Source: Trichobilharzia szidati
Lineage: Eukaryota; Platyhelminthes; Trematoda; Strigeidida; Schistosomatidae
NCBI GenBank assembly: GCA_944472155.2
Contig: OX235279.1
Location: 64,965,543-65,029,542 of the forward strand
Direction: 5' to 3'
DNA length: 64,000 nucleotides
In this document: positions 47,423 through 56,796 of the stretch, piece by piece
Numbering within the stretch: position 1 is the first letter of the stretch
Layout: the number at the start of each line of letters is the position of its first letter
Position numbers and translations under genes: made by a program
The notes under the pieces: generated by a model
The model's input: the letters and a program-made list of their open reading frames with translations, nothing else
The model's database searches: none
What the model was told of the DNA's origin: nothing

Positions 47423-48313
47423 TCATGTTGGATGACAATTCACTTCGTGGAAGAGACTGCAGGAGTTGGAGTAGTAGTTTGTAAGATATTCTCTAAGCAT
47501 TGGGAGCGCACCAAAACTCTCAGCCACCCTTAGAATTGTTTGATGTAAGACGCTGTCGAAAGCTTTCGAGATGTCGAGGATAGCCAATGCGCAACTTGTG
47601 TAGTTGGAGTGCGCTTCTCTCAAGATGGCGTGAAGTAGATTGGTTGCTTCGAAGCAGCCATCACGTTGCAGGAAGGCAAACCGTAGTTTTTCCATTGGGA
47701 ATGATCTGGACCATCGCTTGGCGATAATCTCGTGCAGACGGCGCGTAACAGCAGAAGTGATGGAGATAGGCCGGAAGTCGGTAGGGTTATCGGGATGTGA
47801 TGTCTTCGGAATGAAGGTGACCCTGGAAGCTGACAAAGGTGAAGGTAAAAAAGACATCAGCAAAAGAGTGTTAAGATACCCAGCCAGACTAGTGGAGTTG
47901 ATTTTCTGGAGGTCCCTGGCGGTTGTGCGGTCGACACCTGCGGCGGATTTGACCATTTCTTTTAGTGCCCATTTGATCTCATCAGTTGAAACTGGGGCGA
48001 TCAAGTCGTTGTTAGTTGGAAGGCATTCCTGGACCGGTCTAGTGTCTGGTAGGGCTGGGCGTGTGAAGGTGTCTATCCAAAATTCATTGAAGCCTCCTAT
48101 AGTGGAAGGCTGACATGTAAACGGGTCTCTCCACCTGCCACCAAGTACCGTGTTTGTAGCGTCTTTCGGCGAACGGTGGAAGAGCGTTTGCATGTGGGCA
48201 TATAGAATGCGTCGCCTCTTCTTGTCGTTTAAGTTCGGCGGGAGACCGGAGACGTATCGCTGCTTGGATGGTTTCCATTTTGTAGGGAACAGTTGGTGGG
48301 CCTGCTTATCCAA
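47423..48313 (-). CDS. R2-type reverse transcriptase, first part (to shared TGA)
   Basis: RT part up to the TGA at 47423-47425. Blocks: ALKEMVKSAAGVDRTTARDL, SRVTFIPKTSHPDNPTDFRP, ISITSAVTRRLHEIIAKRW, LRFAFLQRDGCFEATNLLHA and CALAILDISKAFDSVLH (catalytic Asp). It stops in front of GVKQGDPLSPLLF, which reads on in the same frame. The stop is a single TGA where an Arg-like codon would be ordinary. Copy 2 (58468-59574) carries the same stop at the same place. Confidence 0.82.
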   Translation of the reverse strand: MDKQAHQLFPTKWKPSKQRYVSGLPPNLNDKKRRRILYAHMQTLFHRSPKDATNTVLGGRWRDPFTCQPSTIGGFNEFWIDTFTRPALPDTRPVQECLPTNNDLIAPVSTDEIKWALKEMVKSAAGVDRTTARDLQKINSTSLAGYLNTLLLMSFLPSPLSASRVTFIPKTSHPDNPTDFRPISITSAVTRRLHEIIAKRWSRSFPMEKLRFAFLQRDGCFEATNLLHAILREAHSNYTSCALAILDISKAFDSVLHQTILRVAESFGALPMLREYLTNYYSNSCSLFHEVNCHPT

Positions 48314-48412
48314 AGGTTGACGTGTCTCCTCAAGAGTAATATCATTCGCATATAGTCGCAGAATAATTTGTCGAGTGGATTCAGTGTCCAGCCGCTGAGA
48401 TGAATTTTCCAG

Positions 48413-49174
48413 TTATGTGCTGATGGCAGTCAGGAGGTCAGCGTGTATATTGTCCATGTGGAGGCTTCTGTGAAGTGTCAGATTCACCAGGGTACTTGAA
48501 CCATCTTGAGTGAGTCGAGTAGTTGGCATAAATTGTCTTCGAGCTTCATGTTCAAAGGTTGCAGTGGGTGATGAGCTTCGGTTGATCGAGAAAGCGTTGA
48601 CAGTATAAGTTGGGACTGATTCGTCAACATCTGTAGTATGCAGAAGTGGACGGATCATTGGCACAGCAGTGTGAGAATATAAAATTGTTCTATTGAAAGT
48701 GCTTATTGCATAGTGGTACCGCGGTATTCGCATTGGTTGGGTGGATTCATCGATTACAGTGCAATCATTATTAATGACAGCCAACTGATGGGATCGCGGT
48801 TCTTCTGGCTGAGTCGGCGTACAGGAATTCGATGAGATTGTGACAGCTGGATCTGAAGTTGCCCTGCATGGACTCATAGGAGCAGAGATTGATCTGTTAA
48901 CTGTGAACGCATCAATGTTTGAGCTAACTGGCTGAATCTGGCGATAAGACGTATTTGGATTGGAGTCTATTGTTGGCAGAGATGAGTTGAGTGTACGTCT
49001 CCATTTTAGCCTGGCTAGACATAGTCTAACTGCATCAGCGGTGCGGTTGCCAACGGTTTCGGCGACAAGAGCGAAGAACTGTGAAGGCGCAAGTGAAGGT
49101 GAATCGAGACATTTGGCCGTTGAGATCAGTAGAGCGTCTTCTTGAGTGGACCAGGTTTGAACTCTTGGACGCAC
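48413..49174 (-). CDS. R2-type N-terminal part with Myb-like domain
   Basis: 253 codons. Residues 9-60 read WSTQEDALLISTAKCL ... VGNRTADAVRLCLARLKW, a Myb/SANT-like helix-turn-helix pattern with the terminal Trp, used by R2-type elements for target recognition. The rest is Ser/Thr/Pro-rich and variable. No classical N-terminal zinc finger is visible in this frame. The frame ends in a stop at 48413; the paralog at 58468 reads through the same place, so the stop is private to this copy. The true 5' end may be missing. Confidence 0.7.
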   Translation of the reverse strand: MRPRVQTWSTQEDALLISTAKCLDSPSLAPSQFFALVAETVGNRTADAVRLCLARLKWRRTLNSSLPTIDSNPNTSYRQIQPVSSNIDAFTVNRSISAPMSPCRATSDPAVTISSNSCTPTQPEEPRSHQLAVINNDCTVIDESTQPMRIPRYHYAISTFNRTILYSHTAVPMIRPLLHTTDVDESVPTYTVNAFSINRSSSPTATFEHEARRQFMPTTRLTQDGSSTLVNLTLHRSLHMDNIHADLLTAIST

Positions 49175-49189
49175 ATACAGTGCTGATCT

Positions 49190-49985
49190 AAAAGCATAGC
49201 TTTCATTTGATAATTTAATAATAATAATTTTTATATTTTCATATAAACTGGCTGTCAGTTGTTTTTATTTCATACCTTTTTGTGTTTGGTGCACAACCAT
49301 ACCCTATAGAGAATAGGAATAAAATAAGTCGAATCAAATTCATAAAGAGCTATAAAATGTTAGGTTTAGTGGAATATAATGAGCAAGTGAAGACGTTATT
49401 AGAAAATGTATGAGATGAGACATTGTTAAGTGATATTCGAAGATACGACAAAGGAAAGCGTGTCAATTTATAAGATGCCCCATAAATCTGTGCAGAGCCC
49501 ACGTGGTGGCATCTCAGCAATAGGCTGACCGAATGGTATATGTTTAAAGGTAGAGGCATGATCTGTCCAGGCGATCATTATTACCTTATTCAAGATAAAG
49601 ATTCAAGCCCTCATAGAAATCTCGAGCCATCAAATTGCATATTGCTGTTCCTGCAGAATGGGGCGATTCACCTTAGTGTCCACCACCATATCTACTGATC
49701 AGCATGCGCCAACCTCCCTCCTTTTATGATGTTAGGCTCTGATTGTTATGGCTACAGCAAATATATTGCTTGATTCCAGACACGTTCGTACCTCACATTC
49801 CATTTGCCTAGCTTTCTTAGTGAGTGCTTCCAATAGATCTCCACATACAGATTTATGAACATATTATATATGTGTGCATGCGTCCTAATGAACAGATTAG
49901 TTTATAAGATGTTAAACCCTTAAAGAGTAAAAAGAATAGGTTTTGTGAATAGTGGAGCAAGATTCAGCAGAACAAAGTAAACAAA
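49190..49985. other. No gene; one family X leading block
   Basis: At about 49216-49260 TAATAATAATTTTTATATTT TCATATAAACTGG is the start block of the family X repeat (minus orientation), without the rest. Otherwise nothing recognisable up to the AAAT repeat run at 49983-49998, where CR1-like copy B begins. Confidence 0.4.
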
Positions 49986-51046
49986 TAAATAAATAAATAA
50001 TAGTATATTCTCATTTTGTACATGAGGGACGCCAGTTTACAGGCATCATCAATATAATAAATTACATATACGTTTAGTAAACATATTTAATAATAGTAAT
50101 TTAATAAAATACATTTTTTCCTACCTGTGTAGGACACACCACTTATACGGGCAAGGATAAGCATTATTTAAATTACATAAATTTGGTTCATGGTAAAATT
50201 ATAAGGTTGCAGTCATTTTGTCTATGGGAACAATATGATAACTAGTCATTCAATGGAGCACATAAGGAAATATAGAAATATTGTCTTCGCATTAACAAAA
50301 AAAGCCAAGTGTGTTTTGGATGGATTACAAATACTTGAGAAAAAAATAAAGCTTGAAGTAATTCCTCCATATAACTTTGGTGTGTACGGCATCGAGTCTT
50401 ATTCTTAATAATAATTTAAAATAAGTAATGCACTTGTATACTATTGTCAGCGTTTTCTTCGTAACATCACAAGTGAATAGTACTCAAGGTAGACTAATAA
50501 TAATGACAGTTTATATTTTCTTATAAACGGGTGTTTTCAAGAAATGCAAGCTATTTTGCAGACAAGATCAGTTATGTTATAAGTTACATTCGTGAAGTAT
50601 TATAAATCAATACTTTTTTATTGTTATAAATGTATATTTCACAACTGTAATCCAGGTTGCGTCGTTGGTGAAGGCAATGCGCAATTCACGAGGGAATTGT
50701 AAGATATAGGACCAATAATGTTTGCAGATCATTTGTCATTGTGAATGGGCAAATATCTACATTCTTCATTCTCATTCAAAAAGTCAAATGGAAGCTGAAA
50801 TGGTGAGAGACAAAAGAAGACAAACAACAACAACACAAAAGAAAGCAAGTGGAGTACTTAGGGGGTGATTAATGTGTATATATACATATATATTCTGTTT
50901 AGTAATTATAGTTATTTTGGTGCACTAACTAACTATTCCCGCGATGCTAACTTTTATATTGTGTGACCTAATATTATTGTCCTGTGTAAAAATGTCTATC
51001 ATGTACTTCCAATAATATAAAAATTTATAATTGTAGTTTGTTGTAA
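49986..51046 (-). repeat. 3' UTR of CR1-like copy B
   Basis: About 1 kb. The last 480 bases are almost the reverse complement of 40979-41462. A block near 50495-50580 (TAATAATGACAGTTTATATT then TTCTTATAAACGGGTG) also matches the start of family X (4407, 60983), so either family X is a piece of this UTR or a copy inserted here. Confidence 0.8.
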
Positions 51047-51570
51047 CTACACGTTTAATGAACTTAAAATATCTATGTTGGACGAAAAAGTGGGTGTAGG
51101 ATTCAGACTCAGAAGTGCACTGTCATCTTTGAGCAGTCTGGTGACTGAGGAGATGAACATTGCGAGTGTGTTTGCATCACTCACATCAGCTGGTAGTCTA
51201 TTCCAAATGACTGAAAACTTATTTAAGAAGAAGATGTACCGCATGTGAGTCTGACAATGCTCTATAGGAGCTAGGTTGTGATGATTTCTAAGATTGTATC
51301 TGATGACAGCGGTAGGTTTAATTATTGACTCGGAGGAGTGCACGAGCAGATTAGTTAGCTTGTAGAAAAAATTAGGTTCAGCTTAAGACGTCTTTTCCAG
51401 AGTGGTTCCAAACTTAGTCTGTCGCAACGTTCATAGTATTGGAGACCACTTTCTAAACCAAGAATTCTTAAGGTGAATTGCCGTTGCACTCCTTCTAACT
51501 TAAGCTTGTCATTTTGTCTGTGTCCGCTAAGAATAAACGGGCAGTATTCTAAAATAGGTCGGATACATAC
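51047..51570 (-). CDS. CR1-like RT C-terminus, copy B (left of the gypsy element)
   Basis: The C-terminal part of the copy B RT. It begins at the gypsy target site with the RPILEYC block, continues with QRQFTLRILGLESGLQYYER, a CR1/Jockey-type C-terminal signature, and ends near 51047 after FSVIWNRLPADVSDANTLAMF, the conserved WNxLP block. No catalytic residues lie in this part. In copy A this whole stretch is deleted. Confidence 0.8.
51567..51570 (+). repeat. Target-site duplication, left copy (ATAC)
   Basis: ATAC directly before the LTR start TTTAGATGGG. The partner is 56793-56796. Removing the element and one ATAC restores the CR1-like RT frame. Confidence 0.85.
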
Positions 51571-51923
51571 TTTAGATGGGCTGTAGGTATCGAGTGTTCG
51601 CGAGTTGTACGGATTATACTAACGCAAGATCTTATACCAACAACCACTATAGTGTTCGTTCTTCGAGTACCAAATGGTAAAGCAAAAGACCAGATTTTGT
51701 CGTCCAAATACGATATATATTTTGGGACCAAATCGCGGGTAGGAATGAATGCTTAGCTAGCTAGTAATCGTGCACGCACGTGACACGACGAAGCACCAAA
51801 TGGCGGGGATGCTTGACCGTAAGCCTTCAGCTAAACAAGTCGACTTAAACAGTGGTGGTCAGCATCCAATGTTGAGTGATGATTGCTGTGGTTAATAATT
51901 TTGGGGAATTATTTACCGCTACA
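51571..51923 (-). repeat. 3' LTR of the gypsy element
   Basis: 353 bases. On the element strand it begins TGTAGCGGTAAATAATTC and ends ACAGCCCATCTAAA. The usual terminal CA is not at the end defined by the 4-base target duplication; if CA were required the LTR would end six bases earlier. It has AGTGGTGG where the other LTR has AGTGATGG, and one extra base near 51593. Confidence 0.92.
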
Positions 51924-51924
51924 G

Positions 51925-51938
51925 CTCACTCCCCCCCT
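51925..51938 (-). other. Polypurine tract of the gypsy element
   Basis: On the element strand AGGGGGGGAGTGAG lies directly before the 3' LTR, with a run of seven G. This is the expected plus-strand DNA primer site. Confidence 0.85.
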
Positions 51939-52380
51939 AGTGGGGTTGTGAGGACCCTAAGACATGACCAGCCGGAAGTAAAAAAATCTGGATGGTTCCC
52001 TGATGGGTGAAAAAAATCTTCCGAGCGGCTTGATGGAGAGCCTGCTGGTCTGTCTGCCTATGCTAATAGGGTGTCTGTACATAGCTTCCTCGGTATTGTT
52101 CGTTGGATCCCGTGCTTCGTTTGTTTCCTGTCCAGTGCCCGTTGCACCTGGAAAAGAAAACAAGAATGCTGAGAACCTTGTCAAGAAAAATGTACCAAAT
52201 AAGCGTTTTTTTTTACCAAAATATATATGACATGCATCTACTATACAGTAAAATAATGTAAAGTTCAAAATATCGGGAAAAAAAATATACATCTAATTTA
52301 ATTTTATGTACGGTTATAGGAAAAATATCATTTACTTGTGTTAAATGACGCAACATAAAAAAAATTGATGTGTCACTCAG

Positions 52381-55300
52381 TTATGTGAGATAGGTGTGAA
52401 GGTATTCTGGGAATCTAACGTGACGTCCAGAACGCGTTTTTTTAGAGTGATCGACCGAAGGTTCAGTGGCTTTCGCCGTGCTAGGGAGTTCTTCAAAGAC
52501 TGAAGTAGATTCAATTACTTGTGAATTATCGGGTACGTTTAGCTCCAGGCTAATGGGATTACCTTCCAAGTAAGCTGGTTTCAGACGGTCGATACTGACG
52601 GTGTCTTCGCGGCCTTTTTTGTCTAAAACGAAGAATTTATCAGTACGTTTAATCACTTTATATGGTCCGTCATATGGGGGTTCTAGAGGACGACGTACCG
52701 AGTCGCGACGAACAAATACATGTGAAGAAGTTTTTAAACAAGGGTGAACGAAAACATCAATGGACTGTGGTCGGAGGGGAGCAGGTTTAACTGAACGCAT
52801 AGCGTTTGTAAGCCTGCTGACGTATGAGGAGTGATCTACCACTGGTGGGAAGCTCGAGGGAGAAACAAACTCACCTGGCAGTCGTAGTGTTGTGCCATAT
52901 ACTAGCTCAGAGGTAGTACAACCAGCATCGGTTTTTAAGGCGTTTCGTATCCCTAGGAGAACTAACGGAAGGGATTCAGTCCAATGGGTGTTATTTGCAG
53001 CTGATAAACCAGCTTTCAACTGTCTGTGTAGACGTTCTACCATACCATTCGCTTGAGGATGGTAGGCTGTCGTTCGAAAACGCATGCAACCAAGGATTTT
53101 AGTCAAAGCGAAGAATAAACCGCTTTCGAATTGCCGCCCACGATCAGTTGTTATGGAAGATGGGCATCCAAAGTTTGCGATCCATCTCTCTACAAAGACG
53201 CGTGCGACAGTTTCAGCAGATATATCCTTGATGGGTACTGCTTCAGGCCATCGTGTGAAGCGATCGATGCAGGTTAACATATAGGTGTATCCATGAGATT
53301 CTGGAAGGGGGCCAACTAAATCTACATGGACGTGTTCGAAACGGGCATCAGGGATAAGAAAAGTGCCAAGGGGGCTTTTAGTGTGTCTTATTACCTTGCA
53401 CTTTTGGCAAGCTAAGCACGTCTGTGCCCATTCCCTTACTTCCTTGTTAATACCAGGCCAGCAAAACCTACTAGTTACGAGTTTGACAGTAGTTCGAATA
53501 CCTGGATGGGATAAGCCATGCAACGTATTGAAGACGTTACGGCGATAACTTTTAGGCACGATGGGGCGAGGAGTACTAGTGGAAATGTCACACAGAATAG
53601 TATCCTTTCCTATACCTAAGGGTTTCTTGGCTAGTTGTAGAGTTGTTTTCGACAACTCACGCTGAAGCTCAATATCTTCTTTTTGAAGACGAGCCAGTTT
53701 TACAAGGTCTATGCCATCGATTTGGGTGAAAGAACAAATACGTGACAAGGCATCTGCCACAGTGTTGTTCACTCCGGAAACATGGCGAATATCTGATGAA
53801 AACTGTGAAACATAATCTAGTTGTCGCGATTCCCTGGGTGAATACTTATCTGAAGTTGAGTTCAGAGAGTACGTCAGAGGTTTGTGGTCAGTGAAAATGG
53901 TGAATTCACGACCCTCAACTGAATGTCGAAAATGACGTATAGCACAGTACATAGCTAGAAGTTCCCTTCCGAATGTGCTGTACTTCGTTTCAGCTACTTG
54001 AAGGCGCCTCGAGAAAAAGGCGAGTGGTTGCCATTCGTTGTTAACTAGTTGTTGCAGAACTGCGCCGATTGCAGTGTCTGATGCATCAACCGAGATACTC
54101 AACGGTGCCGTTGGATCTTGATACATAAGAAGGGTGGCATCTGCAATAGCTTTCTTTACCTGAGTAAAAGCATGTCGAGCAGACGTGTCGAGTTCGATAG
54201 CCTTGTTGTTCCCTCGAAGGAGATCGGTTAATGGCTGAATTAGAGAAGCACAATTAGGAATAAAACGTCGGTAATAACTTACCAAGCCGTTAAAAGTGCG
54301 AAGGCATTTTACTGTCTTTGGCTCCGGAAAGTTCAGTATTGCTTCGACTTTGGTAGCCAGTGGGCGAATACCCTGGCAGTCAATAGTGTGACCCAGAAAA
54401 TCGAGTGAGCCAACGCCTATCTGACACTTCTGTATATTGATGGTAACACCATGTTGGCGTAACCTTTCAAATGCCAAGTCCAAGTGTCTAAGGTGAGTTT
54501 CCTTATCTGGACTGGCAATGAGGCAGTCGTCTAAGTATGCGTATACAAAGTCGAGACCGCGAAATACTTCGTTGATGAAGCGTTGGAATGTTTGGGCCGC
54601 ATTCCGGAGGCCGAATGGCATACGTAGAAATTCGAAAAGTCCGAAAGGCGTGATGATAGCCGTTTTCGGAATATCTTCCGTTGCCATCGGGATTTGGTTA
54701 TATGCTTTAACCAAGTCGATTTTGGAGAATATAGATGCTCCAGATAATGTTGCCGTCAAGTCGTGTATGTGAGGCAAAGGGTAGCAATCAGGGGTTGTTT
54801 TGGCGTTCACTCGCCGGTAATCACCAGTGGGTCGCCAATCGTTGCTATCCTTTTTCGGTACCATATGCAACGGGGATGCCCATGGACTATTCGATGGCCG
54901 AATGATGCCAAGGGTGAGCATATGATCGAATTCGTTTCTGGCAATTCTCAGTTTATCAGGGGCCAGTCGTCGTGCTTTAGATGTCACGGGCTGTCCTGAG
55001 GTTATGATGTGGTGCATAACATTGCTGGTTATACACGGGAGGTCGTTAGATGGGCAATTCAGTTCCGGATATTTATCAACAATCGGTTGAAAAGTTGGAT
55101 CGAGGATTGCTTTCATCTTAACGATTGACAAGCTGGGGCCTACGTAAGTTATGCCTTTGATAGACAAACTAGTAGTGTTGTCAATTAATCGTTTACGGCG
55201 GACGTCTACGAGCAAATCATGATGATTAAGTAGGTCCGTGCCGATGATGGGCATTGTGACGTCAGCGATCAGAAAAATCCACCGAATAGGTTTGCGTAAA

Positions 55301-55560
55301 CCTACGTTCAGATAGACGTATTTCCGACCATAGGTTGCAATTGGTTTTCCATTTGCAGCCTGTAGGTTGAAGTTAGGATCCTTCTGTCGATCTGCTGCTG
55401 TAGCAGGAAGGACGCTGACTTCGGCGCCTGTGTCGACTAGATATCTAGTCTGGCTAATTACATCATGGATGTAAAGTAAGCGGCTAGTGCCACCGGCGAC
55501 GGTTGCCGCTAACGCGTGCCGGCGGGATAGTTTCCCACAGACTTGGAGGCTTTGTCGAAA
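52381..55560 (-). CDS. pol: Gypsy Pol polyprotein (PR-RT-RNase H-IN)
   Basis: The pol frame is open from 55560 (just after a TGA) to 52381, in the -1 frame relative to gag. Before the first ATG (55254) it encodes the protease with [13 protein letters not shown] (catalytic DTG). From the ATG: RT blocks [41 protein letters not shown] and YLDD (about residue 240); RNase H with [26 protein letters not shown] and FTDHKPLTY; integrase HHCC around residue 570-610 (HPGIRTT...CLACQKC), the DDE residues in [17 protein letters not shown] and NGMVERLH; then a GPY/F-type module (YDGPYKV). No chromodomain was recognised. No stop or lost key residue was seen. The domain order and 957 codons after the ATG fit a functional length. 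Confidence 0.93.
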   Translation of the reverse strand, partial: FRQSLQVCGKLSRRHALAATVAGGTSRLLYIHDVISQTRYLVDTGAEVSVLPATAADRQKDPNFNLQAANGKPIATYGRKYVYLNVGLRKPIRWIFLIADVTMPIIGTDLLNHHDLLVDVRRKRLIDNTTSLSIKGITYVGPSLSIVKMKAILDPTFQPIVDKYPELNCPSNDLPCITSNVMHHIITSGQPVTSKARRLAPDKLRIARNEFDHMLTLGIIRPSNSPWASPLHMVPKKDSNDWRPTGDYRRVNAKTTPDCYPLPHIHDLTATLSGASIFSKIDLVKAYNQIPMATEDIPKTAIITPFGLFEFLRMPFGLRNAAQTFQRFINEVFRGLDFVYAYLDDCLIASPDKETHLRHLDLAFERLRQHGVTINIQKCQIGVGSLDFLGHTIDCQGIRPLATKVEAILNFPEPKTVKCLRTFNGLVSYYRRFIPNCASLIQPLTDLLRGNNKAIELDTSARHAFTQVKKAIADATLLMYQDPTAPLSISVDASDTAIGAVLQQLVNNEWQPLAFFSRRLQVAETKYSTFGRELLAMYCAIRHFRHSVEGREFTIFTDHKPLTYSLNSTSDKYSPRESRQLDYVSQFSSDIRHVSGVNNTVADALSRICSFTQIDGIDLVKLARLQKEDIELQRELSKTTLQLAKKPLGIGKDTILCDISTSTPRPIVPKSYRRNVFNTLHGLSHPGIRTTVKLVTSRFCWPGINKEVREWAQTCLACQKCKVIRHTKSPLGTFLIPDARFEHVHVDLVGPLPESHGYTYMLTCIDRFTRWPEAVPIKDISAETVARVFVERWIANFGCPSSITTDRGRQFESGLFFALTKILGCMRFRTTAYHPQANGMVERLHRQLKAGLSAANNTHWTESLPLVLLGIRNALKTDAGCTTSELVYGTTLRLPGEFVSPSSFPPVVDHSSYVSRLTNAMRSVKPAPLRPQSIDVFVHPCLKTSSHVFVRRDSVRRPLEPPYDGPYKVIKRTDKFFVLDKKGREDTVSIDRLKPAYLEGNPISLELNVPDNSQVIESTSVFEELPSTAKATEPSVDHSKKTRSGRHVRFPEYLHTYLT
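55490..55536 (-). promoter_or_regulatory. Predicted -1 ribosomal frameshift site (gag-pol)
   Basis: In the gag reading frame the codons GTG GGA AAC contain the slippery heptamer G GGA AAC (55536-55530). Four bases later an 8-bp stem can form between CCGCCGGC (55525-55518) and GCCGGTGG (55497-55490), with a 20-base loop that itself can form CGC-GTTA-GCG. The site lies inside the 52-base gag/pol overlap (55509-55560) and shifts into the pol frame. It fits the canonical X XXY YYZ plus structure design. Experimental proof is of course lacking. Confidence 0.8.
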
Positions 55561-56327
55561 TCACAAGGTTTTCGACAACATTTCGCTTCCTTGCCATAGG
55601 TGTTGTGATACCAACACCAGTCAGGATTTTTGAGAGAACGTGTGTTGGACTTAGATCGTCCACGTGCGTTTAGCCGTTGAGGGGATTTAGAACGACGATA
55701 GGAGGAATTGCTAGGCTTGTTTGACCTAAGCATCTGCTGGACGGAGTTGATTAACTCTATCATTGCAGAATCCTTCTTCGAAGTCTGTTCGGTAACAGAG
55801 TATACTTCGGTAACTGGCCGTTTCGTTATCTCTAGAATTCTATCTGCAGAGACAGCTAAATCATCTATGAGAACACCCTGAAGTGTCACAAGTACAGTCT
55901 GAACTGACTGTGGCAGTTTGGATAAAAATAGTTCTGTGAACAGTCCTTCATCGAACTGACTTTGGCCAATGATCTCTTTCATTCTTGCCAGCATGCTCAC
56001 GGCTGACTGATCTCCTAACTCGATGTTACGAAATAACTCATCCAGACGTTGCCGATCTGTGAGAACGTTTCTCTTGAGGATGGATGCTTTTAGCAACTCG
56101 TACGAGTTACTTACCGACATCTGCAGAGTTACGCACTTGCTCAATTCCCGCGGTAGGGCGTGAATAACTGCAAGGAACTGTGAACGTTGGTCAGTTATGC
56201 CATGTTCACAAAAATCGGACTCAGCAATCTGAAACCACGTTTCAGCATTATCTGGCCAAAATGGTACTAGCTGAATTGTTTTGGCGGTTGAGCGAATCTG
56301 AATAACCTTGGGGCTAGGATCACTCAT
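55509..56327 (-). CDS. gag: Gypsy Gag
   Basis: 272 codons from [12 protein letters not shown] (ATG at 56327; an upstream in-frame ATG at 56372 would add 15 hydrophobic residues and is less likely). The middle ([19 protein letters not shown]...[12 protein letters not shown]...[17 protein letters not shown]) is the capsid-like helical region of this clade. A basic Ser/Arg stretch ([17 protein letters not shown]) precedes the knuckle [18 protein letters not shown], Cys-x2-His-x8-Cys with further cysteines. This is the CHCC variant instead of the retroviral CCHC. The frame ends in TAG at 55509 inside the overlap with pol. Role: particle formation and RNA packaging. No defects seen. Confidence 0.9.
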   Translation of the reverse strand: MSDPSPKVIQIRSTAKTIQLVPFWPDNAETWFQIAESDFCEHGITDQRSQFLAVIHALPRELSKCVTLQMSVSNSYELLKASILKRNVLTDRQRLDELFRNIELGDQSAVSMLARMKEIIGQSQFDEGLFTELFLSKLPQSVQTVLVTLQGVLIDDLAVSADRILEITKRPVTEVYSVTEQTSKKDSAMIELINSVQQMLRSNKPSNSSYRRSKSPQRLNARGRSKSNTRSLKNPDWCWYHNTYGKEAKCCRKPCDFDKASKSVGNYPAGTR

Positions 56328-56421
56328 GACGAAAAGTATGCCGATAACAATATAGTACAAGAATAAACACAAAAAGGAACGAACTCACCGGGATTATCTG
56401 CGTGTGAATTGAAGATGTAGT

Positions 56422-56439
56422 TCGTGGTTGGGCTCACCA
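56422..56439 (-). other. Primer-binding site of the gypsy element
   Basis: One base after the 5' LTR the element strand reads TGGTGAGCCCAACCACGA. The start TGGTGA-CCC fits the complement of a tRNA-Trp 3' end with some mismatches, which is the primer reported for the CsRn1 clade. Which tRNA matches best could not be settled without the host tRNA set. Confidence 0.65.
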
Positions 56440-56440
56440 G

Positions 56441-56792
56441 TTTAGATGGGCTGTAGGTATCGACGTTCGCGAGTTGTACGGATTATACTAACGCAAGATC
56501 TTATACCAACAACCACTATAGTGTTCGTTCTTCGAGTACCAAATGGTAAAGCAAAAGACCAGATTTTGTCGTCCAAATACGATATATATTTTGGGACCAA
56601 ATCGCGGGTAGGAATGAATGCTTAGCTAGCTAGTAATCGTGCACGCACGTGACACGACGAAGCACCAAATGGCGGGGATGCTTGACCGTAAGCCTTCAGC
56701 TAAACAAGTCGACTTAAACAGTGATGGTCAGCATCCAATGTTGAGTGATGATTGCTGTGGTTAATAATTTTGGGGAATTATTTACCGCTACA
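56441..56792 (-). repeat. 5' LTR of the gypsy element
   Basis: 352 bases, the near-identical partner of 51571-51923. On the element strand it has CCAAAATATATATCG (TATA-like, about 56581-56594) and, about 55 bases upstream of that, CACGTG at 56645-56650 (E-box-like). These are plausible promoter parts for the genomic transcript. Confidence 0.9.
56581..56594 (-). promoter_or_regulatory. TATA-like element in the 5' LTR
   Basis: AAAATATATATC on the element strand, about 140 bases before the LTR end. It is well placed for a start site within the LTR. The identical site occurs in the 3' LTR. Confidence 0.5.
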
Positions 56793-56796
56793 ATAC
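56793..56796 (+). repeat. Target-site duplication, right copy (ATAC)
   Basis: ATAC directly after the LTR end ...CCGCTACA. Partner of 51567-51570. Confidence 0.85.

Larger units (their letters stand above)
45855..49174 (-). mobile_element. R2-superclade non-LTR retrotransposon, copy 1
   Basis: A 3.3-kb minus-strand element with one interrupted ORF: Myb-like N-terminus (49174-48413), RT (48313-47006, broken), and C-terminal CCHC plus restriction-like endonuclease (46532-45855). This order is that of R2/R4/NeSL-type elements; schistosomes have such elements (R2 and Perere-9 types) but the exact family was not fixed. R2 proper inserts into 28S rDNA; no rRNA sequence flanks this copy. Defects: a stop between the N-terminal and RT frames near 48413, the shared TGA at 47423-47425, and a frameshift near 47160. 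Confidence 0.85.
51571..56792 (-). mobile_element. Ty3/gypsy LTR retrotransposon, CsRn1-clade, structurally complete
   Basis: 5,222 bases with LTRs of 353 and 352 bases that differ by about two substitutions and one indel, a 4-base target duplication (ATAC at 51567-51570 and 56793-56796), a primer-binding site, a polypurine tract, open gag and open pol. The order is PR, RT, RNase H, IN in pol. The Gag zinc knuckle is CHCC instead of CCHC, a mark of the CsRn1/Kabuki clade to which schistosome Boudicca-type elements belong. No third ORF or env-like frame of note was seen between pol and the 3' LTR. It is inserted in the CR1-like copy B. By structure it is the youngest element here and may still be able to move. 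Confidence 0.93.

Noticed and set aside
47640..48113. 157-codon plus-strand frame (and its identical twin at 58884-59357, minus)
   Set aside because: Exact antisense shadow of the R2-type RT coding region in both copies.
51957..52292. 111-codon minus frame between gypsy pol and 3' LTR as an env-like ORF
   Set aside because: No signal peptide, membrane pattern or resemblance; composition like non-coding sequence.
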